From the NCBI GenBank assembly GCA_900315665.1, contig OMZX01000020.1:1-45178 (forward strand): 45,178 bases of DNA, given 5' to 3'. Positions 9,223 to 17,695 of this stretch are shown in pieces; within the stretch, counting starts at the first letter, position 1, and each line of letters opens with the position of its first letter. This DNA comes from an uncultured Eubacteriales bacterium (GTDB lineage Bacteria > Bacillota > Clostridia > Lachnospirales > Lachnospiraceae). The position numbers were made by a program, and so were the translations under genes. Under the pieces are notes generated by a model. That model did not search any database. It was given only the letters and a program-made list of their open reading frames with translations, and was not told the DNA's origin.

Positions 9223-9364
9223 GGCTGTCGCAACAAGCGGTAGTCTCTTTTTGGGCCGGCCCGGCTGGAGCACCTGGATAGCGCTAAGATTTCCGAGCCG
9301 TGAGCTAGGGTGCCCCTCCCACAGACCGGTGCAAAAAGGGGCTGCCGCTTGCTGCGACAGCCCC
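9223..9364. repeat. Large inverted repeat made of two opposed terminator hairpins
   Basis: Positions 9223-9253 and 9332-9362 are 31-base inverted copies that differ at only a few sites. Each copy is itself a hairpin followed by TTTTTG. The right copy, read on the minus strand, is an 11-pair stem with a five-base AGCAA loop and then TTTTTG, placed just after the stop of the large EAL gene, so it is its intrinsic terminator. The left copy is a weaker terminator in the plus direction. The 78 bases between are GC-rich with small palindromes. No target-site duplication was found, so mobility is not shown. It marks the border between AT-rich pilin DNA and GC-richer DNA. Confidence 0.6.
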
Positions 9365-9397
9365 TCCGCATAGCCACCTGTAAATTCACTCAAAACT

Positions 9398-12300
9398 TCA
9401 CTTCACCTTCACCGGATTCCGCATGAGACTAAGGAAGTACTGCTTCCCGTCAAGCTCGTACACAAGCTCCATCCGGAGTCCCGCGTGCAGATGCTCGGAA
9501 CGAAAATCCGCCTCCGCGACATCCCCGATCTTCTCGCATTGATTCATGCAGTCGATCATCTGCTGATAGCCGGTGAACGCAGGAGAATTCGAGTAATCAT
9601 TCATCTCCTGCAGATTCCGGAAGCCAAACTTCTTCATATTCTCGATGCCGGTTTCATTGGTAAAAATGGTCTCAAACCGGTCTCGTGGCAGATTGCCAGC
9701 AGATACCGATGCTTCACCACTCTCACCTTCCGAAGACACTACCCTTCCGGCTTCAGCGCCAATCACCCTGTTGGAAGCATTGGCGCGAAGACGGGTGATA
9801 TACGATACTGTATGCTCCTCGAGAATCTTCGAGTTAAACACACGCTCGGTGGTGTTTAGATCCATCGGGTTCACAGCGCCGAGCTTCCGAAGCATGTCGA
9901 GCTCCGCCTGCGTCGCCATGGTATAACCCGTTTCTTTGAGATACTGATCGATCTCACTCGCCGGCATCTGCTTCCCGAAGTAGTCGCCGGACATACTGTT
10001 GCAGCCGATGGCCCTAAGGAAATCCGCCTGGTCCTTCGTCGCGATGCGATCGACGACGACATAGACACCGAGCTTCTTCAGCATATTGACCATTTCACGC
10101 ATCACGATCCGGCTCTTTTCATCTGAGAGTGGATTGTTCTGCACGGTCAGCCGTACGAAATCAAACGGCAGTCGTCCAAACATTGCGATGGAATCAAAAT
10201 CACTATTAAATTCATTGACACGTACGCGATGTCCGTAATTTCGGAAGCCCATAACCATCTGCTCCGCAAGGATTGGATTTTCCGTGAGCTCCTTCATAGA
10301 GAACTCAATCGTAATAAAATATGGATCAACATGATACCGTTCGAGGATTTCTCTGATCGTATCGAAATATCCCGGATCCTCGAAGCTCTTCAGCGCAAAG
10401 TGAATATTGACCGGTAGCACACGCTTCCCGGCCTCCTGCCACTTATGGATATCACGGCATATTTCCTCCGTCACATACCGCTCGACATCATCAGAAAGTC
10501 CTGCTCGAATGACATCCTCATAGTATTCTCTGGCAAGCATAATATTGCCATCCTCATCAAACCAGCGCACTGCCGCACCGAAGGAGACGATCTGATTGCT
10601 GATTCCGCCGATCCGCGGTCGATACAGCACCTTAAGCGTCTTATCCTCGATTGCATGCCTTAGCGCACTCGTCGCATGGACGACATTTTTATGCGCCATA
10701 TCAAGTGCCGCCAGTCGTACCTCCTCCTGCGACTTCATATCCGCCTTCGAAAGCGCGATGGTCTCATTGATATCCCGGCTTTCCTTGTGCAGCATGCCGC
10801 CGATCAGAAAATACAGCGTCACCGGCACACCATCCGGCAGCTTATGTATCGACGTAAGTACCTTCGTCAGCTGCTCCTCGAGATAGCGAAGCTCGGTCCG
10901 GTCTCTGCAGACAGTCAGAATCGACACATCGCCCGGTGCGACACTGCCGATCAATGTCTCCTCATCGCAGCTTCTGCGGATGGCATCTTCTACGGTAGAT
11001 AATAGAAGCTCCCGTTCCTTTTCATCATAAGCCCGCGCAAACTCCTTTTGTCCGAGGATCTGCAAAGAAATGACACCACAGCGCTTGTTTTCATCGTGCA
11101 TCCTCTGGAGAAAGGCGTCTTTGCCGTCCATGAAGGACTCCATGCCGAAGAAAGCTGTCTCAAGCTTCGAATCCTTCCAGACAGAGCCGGCTGAAGGTGT
11201 GCGTGCAGCACCAGACGACATCGCATCTGTGATATTCTTACAAATATTTTTATCCGTTTCGACTTTCTGTCTTGCTTCCTTTACGGTCGATATTAAAGCA
11301 TCACTTCGCTCTGCAGCTTCTTCAGCTACCGTCTGTGCAATCTCTCTTACAGCTTTTCCAAGTGATTCGCCACTGTTTTGAAGCTTACTTTCATCCTCCG
11401 GGAAGAAACCGAACGGTTTATCACCGCTTTCACGGATTGAATCATACATATTCGTGATGATATTTTTAATATCCTTCCTCGTCTCCATCGCACGCTGCAA
11501 GAAAGATCTGATATTCGTAACCGCGATCAGAAACGCGGTCCGCTCCCGATATCTTGAGATGAACCGGACCTGAAGACGCGCGACGCCATCAGAAGTCACA
11601 AAGTCATAGTATGCTGTTTCACCCGTTTCCTCTGCATGACGAAGGAGCCCCTGGAAGGCTCTCTCGCCAGGATTCCTGGTAAAGGTACCCTCCAAAGGAT
11701 TTTCGATGCCCATAAACTTCTTCGCGTAGCCGATGATGGAGGCATTGGCATGAAGGGCGCGGAAATGCTGCCCGTTGATCTCGAGTACAGCAAAGGGAAT
11801 CTTTTCGAACTCTTCTCCGTCCGTATCGTCAAAAACGCCCATCGGATTCAGGAAATTGAGATGGGCCATCGACCAGAAGAACACACGTTCATCCGGCAAT
11901 ACGAGTCCGAGTGACTGTAAAAATTCATTTTTCGGCAATTCCGCCAGAGGCTGTGGTTTCGAGAAGTAGTACCCTTGGGCAAAGTTACATCCGATCTTCT
12001 CGAGAAATTCAAACTGCTCCTTCGTCTCCACACCTTCGGTCAGCGCGACCATGCCGATCCGCTTCGTCATATCGACAATAGACGCCATGATGGCATGGGT
12101 CCGCGGCGTCTCATGACGAAGGAACATGAGGTCGATCTTTACGACATCAAAATCGAAATTCTGGAGTGTGTTTAAGGAGCTATAGCCCGAGCCGAAATCA
12201 TCAAGCCATACCTGATAGCCATCGTCATGAAACCGCTTGATATGCTCCTGTACGATGCTCTCACTGTCGAGAAGCGCCGTCTCCGTAATCTCCATATGCA

Positions 12301-13753
12301 GCGCATCATGGGGCACACGATACTTAAAAAGAATCTGGTTGATCTTCTCATGAAGTCCCGGAAGCTCCAGGTCATGCCGTGACAGATTGACAGAAATACC
12401 AGAAAGCGGGATGCCTCTATCCTGCGCGTTCACGATGTCCTGGCAGACGCATTCGATCACATAGAGATCAATCTTGTAGAGAAGTCTCGCATCTTCGAGC
12501 GTATCGATGAAGGACGCCGGATTCAGGAAGCCATAAACCGGATCGATCCATCTCGATAATGCTTCGAATCCGTTGATCCGGTGGCTTAATGTGCTCACAA
12601 CCGGCTGATAGTATACCTGTACGAACCCTCTGTCGATTGCCTCATCCACATGGCTCACGAGATAGGACTGGAGATTCAGATTTTCCTCCATCTCGGGCCT
12701 GAAATATCGATAATAATGCACATGGTCGACGTTTACGGCATCGGCAGCAAGCTTTGCACGATCCATCGCACGGGATGCCTCGTGAAGGTCTTCGTCGATG
12801 ATATAGATGCCCGCGTAAACATCGGCGCTCAGGTTCCCGTGATGCTGCATTTCCTCATGCACGCCCTGCACGACAGTCTCTGCCCGCTCCGCCTCGACGA
12901 GCGCGTAGAAGCGGTCAGCTTCCGTCCGTGTCAGATTATCCGATCTGATTGCCCGACGTATGCATTGGCCAAGCTCGCGGAGGAAGCGATCGCCCTCCTC
13001 GTAGCCGTGAGAGCTGTTAAACGAGCTGAACTGAAAAGTGTTGAAATAGATAACCGCCCACTGCCCCTCTTTTTCACCACGCTGGTGTGCATCCATAAAG
13101 GCCTGGAAGGTGCGTCGGAAAATAGTGGGGCTATAGAGGCCGGTTACCTGATCGATATGTCTGCCCTCTCCGGTGAAGGCAACCGTCCGCATGGAACGGA
13201 AATAGGCGGACAGATAGTTCGTTGCGATCTGCAGCATGGCGGTGCCGGCACGCAGAAATTTATCCGGAACATTATTCATGGTAATGAAGCCATGGAGACT
13301 TCCGCCATAGATCAGCGGACAGGCTACGATGCGCTTTACCTGGTACTTCACGAATTTCTCGTACATCTCTGGCGCCTGTTTCGCGTAGGTCTTCATATCT
13401 GTAACCATGAAACCATGATCCGCCCGGAACGCATCGAACCATTCATGTCCGAGTCTCTCTTCGGAAAGATCCTGCAGCTTGTCCTTATAGGATGGAAAAT
13501 CAGGCTGTACATATTCTGCTGATGCACTATAGTTCCCGCGGCCGTTGATTTCGAAGATATAGGCGCGTTCCGCCTCGAAAAGCTTTCCGAGTCCCTCAAG
13601 GAAGCTCGAAACCGCCTTTTGCGGATCCATCGACTTCACAGACTCTACCATGATGCGATTGAGGCCATTTGTGAAGTTGACCATCTGGACCGCGTCATAG
13701 CCGCTTAATGTCTCTTCGTATGCATCATTTTTATATACGCCGTACTTTTCCAT
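9398..13753 (-). CDS. GAF-GGDEF-EAL-PAS-GGDEF-EAL c-di-GMP signalling protein
   Basis: A 1451-residue cytoplasmic protein with duplicated GGDEF-EAL units. Residues about 20-195 resemble a GAF sensor. Residues about 203-355 are a GGDEF fold whose signature is EADRF (278-282), so not a cyclase. Residues about 365-605 are an EAL domain with all expected catalytic residues: EAL at 397-399, VNLS, ITE, DDFGSG from 518, KID at 539-541, EGVE at 573-576 and QGYYF at 593. Residues about 640-760 look PAS-like. A second degenerate GGDEF and a second EAL (about 1040-1290) follow; the second EAL has GAAV in place of EAL and lacks the DDFG acidic pair, so it is probably regulatory. A C-terminal region of about 160 residues is unassigned. 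Predicted activity: hydrolysis of c-di-GMP to pGpG by the first EAL domain. No transmembrane segments. Confidence 0.9.
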   Translation of the reverse strand: MEKYGVYKNDAYEETLSGYDAVQMVNFTNGLNRIMVESVKSMDPQKAVSSFLEGLGKLFEAERAYIFEINGRGNYSASAEYVQPDFPSYKDKLQDLSEERLGHEWFDAFRADHGFMVTDMKTYAKQAPEMYEKFVKYQVKRIVACPLIYGGSLHGFITMNNVPDKFLRAGTAMLQIATNYLSAYFRSMRTVAFTGEGRHIDQVTGLYSPTIFRRTFQAFMDAHQRGEKEGQWAVIYFNTFQFSSFNSSHGYEEGDRFLRELGQCIRRAIRSDNLTRTEADRFYALVEAERAETVVQGVHEEMQHHGNLSADVYAGIYIIDEDLHEASRAMDRAKLAADAVNVDHVHYYRYFRPEMEENLNLQSYLVSHVDEAIDRGFVQVYYQPVVSTLSHRINGFEALSRWIDPVYGFLNPASFIDTLEDARLLYKIDLYVIECVCQDIVNAQDRGIPLSGISVNLSRHDLELPGLHEKINQILFKYRVPHDALHMEITETALLDSESIVQEHIKRFHDDGYQVWLDDFGSGYSSLNTLQNFDFDVVKIDLMFLRHETPRTHAIMASIVDMTKRIGMVALTEGVETKEQFEFLEKIGCNFAQGYYFSKPQPLAELPKNEFLQSLGLVLPDERVFFWSMAHLNFLNPMGVFDDTDGEEFEKIPFAVLEINGQHFRALHANASIIGYAKKFMGIENPLEGTFTRNPGERAFQGLLRHAEETGETAYYDFVTSDGVARLQVRFISRYRERTAFLIAVTNIRSFLQRAMETRKDIKNIITNMYDSIRESGDKPFGFFPEDESKLQNSGESLGKAVREIAQTVAEEAAERSDALISTVKEARQKVETDKNICKNITDAMSSGAARTPSAGSVWKDSKLETAFFGMESFMDGKDAFLQRMHDENKRCGVISLQILGQKEFARAYDEKERELLLSTVEDAIRRSCDEETLIGSVAPGDVSILTVCRDRTELRYLEEQLTKVLTSIHKLPDGVPVTLYFLIGGMLHKESRDINETIALSKADMKSQEEVRLAALDMAHKNVVHATSALRHAIEDKTLKVLYRPRIGGISNQIVSFGAAVRWFDEDGNIMLAREYYEDVIRAGLSDDVERYVTEEICRDIHKWQEAGKRVLPVNIHFALKSFEDPGYFDTIREILERYHVDPYFITIEFSMKELTENPILAEQMVMGFRNYGHRVRVNEFNSDFDSIAMFGRLPFDFVRLTVQNNPLSDEKSRIVMREMVNMLKKLGVYVVVDRIATKDQADFLRAIGCNSMSGDYFGKQMPASEIDQYLKETGYTMATQAELDMLRKLGAVNPMDLNTTERVFNSKILEEHTVSYITRLRANASNRVIGAEAGRVVSSEGESGEASVSAGNLPRDRFETIFTNETGIENMKKFGFRNLQEMNDYSNSPAFTGYQQMIDCMNQCEKIGDVAEADFRSEHLHAGLRMELVYELDGKQYFLSLMRNPVKVK

Positions 13754-13779
13754 ACTCTGTATCCTACCTGCCGGGACTC

Positions 13780-13822
13780 AAAAAAGCATAGAGACCCTTC
13801 TGAAATCTCTATGCTCATTATA
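13780..13822 (-). terminator. Intrinsic terminator of the EAL remnant overlapping a promoter -10 box
   Basis: On the minus strand GCATAGAGA (13806-13814) pairs with TCTCTATGC (13786-13794) and is followed by six T (13780-13785). This ends transcripts from the truncated EAL gene. A TATAAT box on the same strand (13817-13822) sits directly before the hairpin and could start the large EAL gene near 13810, inside the 5-prime arm. The -35 is weak. Confidence 0.6.
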
Positions 13823-13944
13823 TAAGCTGTTTATTCGGATTTGTACTAAAATTTATACAAAGCTATGCTTTAAGAACGAAAGTTCTCTGCTTCAACATAC
13901 GCGCTTCGATATACTTAGGCGCTTGCCAAGTGGGCAGAGTGGTC

Positions 13945-14313
13945 TTAGGCTTCCTTCAGCTTGACTCTCTGCTCCGGCACGCTACGTTTTTTAAGAAGCT
14001 CCTCAAAATCCTCTACCGGCACCGGCCTCGAAAAATAGTAGCCCTGGATGATGTCGCAGCCCTTCTGACGAAGAAATTCAAGCTGTGCTTCATTTTCGAC
14101 ACCCTCCGCCACGATCGTGAGCCCGAGATCCTTTGCGAGGTCAATCGTCGTTTCAATCACCTTATTGCCCTGCGGATTGCCGATGAAATCAACGAGACTC
14201 TTATCGATCTTGATGAGGCTGAACGGCAGCACATTGAGACTAGAAAGGCTCGACCGGCTGGAACCAAAGTCATCCATAAACAGTGCAAAGCCTGCCTCCT
14301 TCCTCATTCCCAA
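13945..14313 (-). pseudogene. C-terminal remnant of an EAL-domain phosphodiesterase
   Basis: The 122-residue frame starts inside an EAL domain: MDDFGSSRSSLSSL, IKIDKSLV, VAEGVENEAQLEFL and DIIQGYYFSRPV are the second half of the family motifs, in order. The EAL motif itself, the N-L-S segment and the ITE segment are missing. Upstream of 14313 an in-frame stop and unrelated sequence follow, so the N-terminal half was lost by deletion. The surviving part does not look frameshifted. It lies upstream of the large EAL gene on the same strand and may be a leftover of a tandem paralogue. Catalysis is not expected. Confidence 0.8.
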
Positions 14314-14625
14314 TTACACTTACTCTCACTCACCATAATGGCAAAAGCCACTTTCTAACTGAAGCGTTCTATTCGCCCATAAAGCATGTATAGTTTCTGC
14401 TTCTTTATGCTTATTTTAACGCAATTTTAGATTTTGAAAAAATATATATTAACAATTTTTCAAGCATTTCAAAAATTCGTTTTGAATTTAATGGTTTTTC
14501 TAAGTTTATTCTGCTGATTTTAATGCTTTCCAAAAGGAGCTTGCCAATCAATAAATGTGTGGTGCCCCGGGCCCCTACAGTTTCTCAAGAAAGCAATTCT
14601 TCCTGAAGGAAAAATATCAAATTCT
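14314..14625. other. Gene-free stretch
   Basis: About 310 bases between the EAL remnant and the 277-residue gene. It is AT-rich from 14400 to 14530, with a short GC palindrome (CCCCGGGCCCC) near 14564. I see no convincing reading frame, RNA gene or clear promoter. The missing half of the EAL gene would have been here. Confidence 0.4.
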
Positions 14626-15459
14626 TTAATAGTTGAACACATTATACCGAGAGCGCTTCGTCTCGGTCCGGACATCACCGGAGGCTTCCCGCTCTGCTCT
14701 CTTTTCCTGCAGCTTTTCCTGCGATTCCTGCTGGGACTGTGCGATTGCATTACTGTTTTCCCCATTGGGATCCGTGATGACCTGCGGTGTCTCTGCCGGA
14801 AGTGTCGGTACATAGGGATCATTCGGGGCATTCGGGCTGTTCGGGCCGGTTACCTTGCCATCCTCTGTTTCTGCTGCAGTCGTCACGGCTTCGCCGTTTT
14901 CATCCGTGCCGGCGCCGACCGTATCAAACAGCATACCGTAGCCCTTTGACCTGATGCCGGTACTTTCCGCTGTACCAGAGCCGCTGCTTCCACTGCCATT
15001 TCCCGTACCTGCTGTTCCGCCTGCACCTGCTGCGCCATTACCGTAAGCATTTCCATTATTACCTCCGATACTGTACCGATACGTATAGCTTGACGGATAA
15101 GGTGTTGCATAACCCGGCCAGTTGTTACCCCCGTAGAGTGCCATCTCCGGATACTGTACTGATGTTTCAACCGGTGAAGTTTCCGGTGCCGTCGTCTCCT
15201 GCTGGGAGAGCCTGTATTTCCGATCTTCCTCCGTCTCTGTCCGGATGAAACCGACCCGCCAGAGCCTGATGATTGCGAGCACGATCACGGCAAGCAGTGC
15301 TAAAATTACGATTCCCAGCAAAACCCGTTGCAGAATTACCAGTATCTTTGGTTTTTTCTTAGGTGTTCCATCCGGATTCAGCTTCGGTTTCCTTTGCTTC
15401 CACGGCTTCTTCGGCTTTTTCTCCTTCTTTGGTTTTGGTTTTTTTTCCTTCTTTGGCAT
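14626..15459 (-). CDS. Single-pass membrane protein with low-complexity tail
   Basis: A 277-residue protein not recognised by family. Residues 1-38 are almost all Lys, Pro and Glu (repeats of KKEKKPK). One transmembrane helix spans about 40-66 (ILVILQRVLLGIVILALLAVIV). The rest is predicted outside the cell and of low complexity: a Gly/Asn/Ser/Ala-rich stretch (about 125-165) and a Pro/Glu/Gln-rich end. The positively charged N-terminus places it inside by the positive-inside rule. Similar Lys-rich single-pass proteins are common and unnamed in Lachnospiraceae. AGGAAA precedes the ATG. It stands upstream of the EAL remnant and downstream of DUF1294. It could be a cell-wall-spanning linker; no function is assigned. 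Confidence 0.6.
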   Translation of the reverse strand: MPKKEKKPKPKKEKKPKKPWKQRKPKLNPDGTPKKKPKILVILQRVLLGIVILALLAVIVLAIIRLWRVGFIRTETEEDRKYRLSQQETTAPETSPVETSVQYPEMALYGGNNWPGYATPYPSSYTYRYSIGGNNGNAYGNGAAGAGGTAGTGNGSGSSGSGTAESTGIRSKGYGMLFDTVGAGTDENGEAVTTAAETEDGKVTGPNSPNAPNDPYVPTLPAETPQVITDPNGENSNAIAQSQQESQEKLQEKRAEREASGDVRTETKRSRYNVFNY

Positions 15460-15544
15460 CTATTATTTCCTAATTTTCATTTAAAAGCAGATGATATAAG
15501 TAAATCTAATATATCATTGCAGATTATATATGAAAATGCCCTGT

Positions 15545-15838
15545 TTATCTGCAAAATCGCCACCAGAGCCACCCGAGCACGACAATCTGAAGTCCCATCA
15601 TGGCGGGGACGCCAATGTAGAACGCCGGCTTATGCGTCTTGTGATGAAAGACATGCATCCCGATGAGCGCGCCTACACTACCGCCTGCTGCCGCAACTGT
15701 GAGCAGCGTCTTCTCCGGCACACGCCACTCCTGCCGCACGGCCAGCGATTTATCATGCCCATACAGTCCGAAGGCTACGATATTAATGGTGATCAGATAG
15801 ATGATGAATATTCGACAGATCAGCTTTATTCCGTTCAT
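15545..15838 (-). CDS. DUF1294 small membrane protein
   Basis: A 97-residue protein with the DUF1294 signature: an N-terminal membrane helix (ICRIFIIYLITINIVAFGLY), the motif YGHDKSLAV, W-R-V-P-E-K-T-L-L, a Gly-rich helix (GGSVGALIGM), HKTHKPAFYIG and a final helix. Topology is probably three or four helices. The ATG lies three bases past the stop codon of the HD-GYP-rubredoxin gene, so the two are cotranscribed and probably coupled in translation. The biochemical role of DUF1294 is unknown. Confidence 0.8.
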   Translation of the reverse strand: MNGIKLICRIFIIYLITINIVAFGLYGHDKSLAVRQEWRVPEKTLLTVAAAGGSVGALIGMHVFHHKTHKPAFYIGVPAMMGLQIVVLGWLWWRFCR

Positions 15839-15841
15839 ATT

Positions 15842-17461
15842 TTACTTACCAAGCGGCAGAAACCGGTACCCTGCGGCACCACAGAGCGGACATTTCTCCG
15901 GTGGTTCTTCACCCTCATAGATATAACCGCAGACCAGACATTTCCAGAGTGGAAGCAGATTCATATCGGGGGAAATATTCCCGTTTTTGACATGATCCCC
16001 GCCAAATACCGTATTCATGTCCTCGACGATAGCGGTATCAATCTTCCCGTCACGCGCCATGCTCCGCATGATACTGATCGACTTCTCATGATTAAGTCCT
16101 TCCTTATACGGTCTCTTTTCCGTCAGAGCCTGGTAGATGTCAATGCAGCCCATCAGACGCTCCTCAAAGGAGAGCTCGTCGCCGGTCAGTCCGAGATCAT
16201 AGCCGGTTCCATCGAGCTTCTCGTGATGGTTTGCCGCCCATTTTGTGATATCCTCCATGCCCTTGATTTTAGATAGCACGAAGCGCGTCGCAGCCGCATG
16301 ATCCTTCATCTTCAGGAATTCATCGGCATCCAGCCGGTCCGGCTTCTCGAGGATATCATTGGATACGATGAGCTTCCCTATGTCATGCATGGCACCCGCA
16401 AAATAATATCGGATGACCTTTTCCTCCGGCCACTTGTAAAACCGCGCCATTCTCTCGGCCTTATCGGCGACACCCATAGAATGATCCTTCGTGAAGGGCG
16501 ATTTATAGTCGACAATACCAGCAAAGAAGGAGGCAATGCCTCGCACCTCATCCTCTGTGTAATCCTCTACCTTCAGTGGAAGCGCCTTACGGAGGCATTC
16601 CTCTGCGCCTGTCTCCTGCATCTCATGAAGCGCAGGATAGGTCACGGCTTTCCGAAAGAGCGCTACCGCACGTGGCGTAAAATATCTGCCTTCATATTCC
16701 TTCAGAAAATCGAGACACTGCTGATACTTTTCCTCCGATACCTCCCGAAGGTCGAGCTCGACATCCAGCACATCGACGAGATGGATGACCTGCGCATAGA
16801 GTGAGGTTTCCTCGCCGCGCACATGAAGCGGTCCGGAGCCGTCGGCGTTTTCATGATGCCAGAGAATCGCGTTTTTCACATCGGTATGGAAGGGCAGCTT
16901 CCGGATGGCCCGCTCGCCAAGTACCGAATGATCCGCGCCGCGGACGTAAAGAGCACGTTGATCGGCATCCTTCGAGTCCCGCCGGTTGGCTAAAACCTTT
17001 ACATCATTCACACGCCGTTTCATGCTGAATACTGCATCTGCAGCCTGCGGATGTCCATCAGGTTTTCCTGCAATCTGCTGCTCTTCTGCATCTCCGATTT
17101 CTGTTTGGCTCGTTTTTGCATGCTTCTTTTCAGAAGTTTCCGCTACTGCTCCAGCCATATTCACATGTTTCTTTTCCGGCAACCTGGTTTCCGTTTCGAA
17201 TGAAAGATCTTCGGCGGCCCGATGCAGAAGTCCCGGATTCAGCTCTTCACGATAGTAGGCAGATAGCGCATTATCATGGAGAAGCGTGACGCCGACGAAA
17301 TCGACGAGCTCCGCATCTGAGAGTCCCTCCTCCTGCATCATTTTCATCCCAATGTAAGCGCACCGCTTGCCATGCCCCGTCGTCGCGCCGACAAACTCTG
17401 CCTCGACGGCATCCAATGCAAAGGAAAGTGCGAACAAAAGATCCGTGAAATCTATTTCCAT
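15842..17461 (-). CDS. HD-GYP phosphodiesterase with C-terminal rubredoxin domain
   Basis: A 539-residue soluble protein. Residues about 1-240 form a first HD-like region that keeps isolated HD and HH pairs, interrupted by a charged low-complexity insert (about 95-145). Residues about 315-480 are an HD-GYP domain: [40 protein letters not shown] and [14 protein letters not shown]. The GYP motif reads GYD. The last 35 residues are a rubredoxin-type iron site like that of rubrerythrin, with Cys508, Cys511, Cys524 and Cys527 in a CxxCGYIYEG...CPxC context. The ATG at 17461 is chosen because AAAGAGG lies seven bases before it; the open frame runs 33 codons further upstream. Known: HD-GYP proteins hydrolyse c-di-GMP with a two- or three-metal site. 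Inferred: the iron centre makes activity redox- or oxygen-responsive. Confidence 0.85.
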   Translation of the reverse strand: MEIDFTDLLFALSFALDAVEAEFVGATTGHGKRCAYIGMKMMQEEGLSDAELVDFVGVTLLHDNALSAYYREELNPGLLHRAAEDLSFETETRLPEKKHVNMAGAVAETSEKKHAKTSQTEIGDAEEQQIAGKPDGHPQAADAVFSMKRRVNDVKVLANRRDSKDADQRALYVRGADHSVLGERAIRKLPFHTDVKNAILWHHENADGSGPLHVRGEETSLYAQVIHLVDVLDVELDLREVSEEKYQQCLDFLKEYEGRYFTPRAVALFRKAVTYPALHEMQETGAEECLRKALPLKVEDYTEDEVRGIASFFAGIVDYKSPFTKDHSMGVADKAERMARFYKWPEEKVIRYYFAGAMHDIGKLIVSNDILEKPDRLDADEFLKMKDHAAATRFVLSKIKGMEDITKWAANHHEKLDGTGYDLGLTGDELSFEERLMGCIDIYQALTEKRPYKEGLNHEKSISIMRSMARDGKIDTAIVEDMNTVFGGDHVKNGNISPDMNLLPLWKCLVCGYIYEGEEPPEKCPLCGAAGYRFLPLGK

Positions 17462-17554
17462 CTCGAAACCTCTTTCTATCCTACAAGTATATCGAACTTT
17501 TGCCGAATTTCCATCACTCCCGCTCATAAAATCGTCGAAACCTTCACCGAAACA

Positions 17555-17694
17555 TGACACCGGGGACGGTTCTATCTGTCAGCTTTTTTCGTGACGCCGA
17601 ATGTGACACCGGGGACGGTTCTCCCTGTCAGCTTTTTCGAAGACATAGGTCTTCATGAAAAAGCTGACAGGGAGAACCGTCCCCGGTGTCACAT
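17555..17694. repeat. REP-like cluster: one single copy and one perfect 37-base inverted pair
   Basis: Three copies of the GTGACACCGGGGACGGTTCT repeat. One single copy spans 17555-17587. A perfect inverted pair occupies 17601-17637 and 17658-17694 and has an inner GAAGAC/GTCTTC stem in the loop. Copies end in CTGTCAGCTTTTT. The pair begins one base after the stop of the HD-GYP frame ending at 17696 and can act as its terminator. Other copies in the window lie at 21107, 26847, 32117 and 37206. The structure resembles REPINs. Confidence 0.8.
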
Positions 17695-17695
17695 T

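Noticed and set aside
9223-9364. SRP or 6S RNA gene
   Set aside because: The length is plausible, but the conserved SRP GGAA/AGCAG loop and the 6S open bubble are not present.
9139-9393. Open frames across the inverted-repeat element
   Set aside because: They exist only because the hairpin arms lack stops; the region is better explained as terminators.
12650-13522. 290-codon plus-strand open frame opposite the large EAL gene
   Set aside because: It is antisense to a well-supported domain protein, has no recognisable motifs and reflects the codon bias of the real frame.
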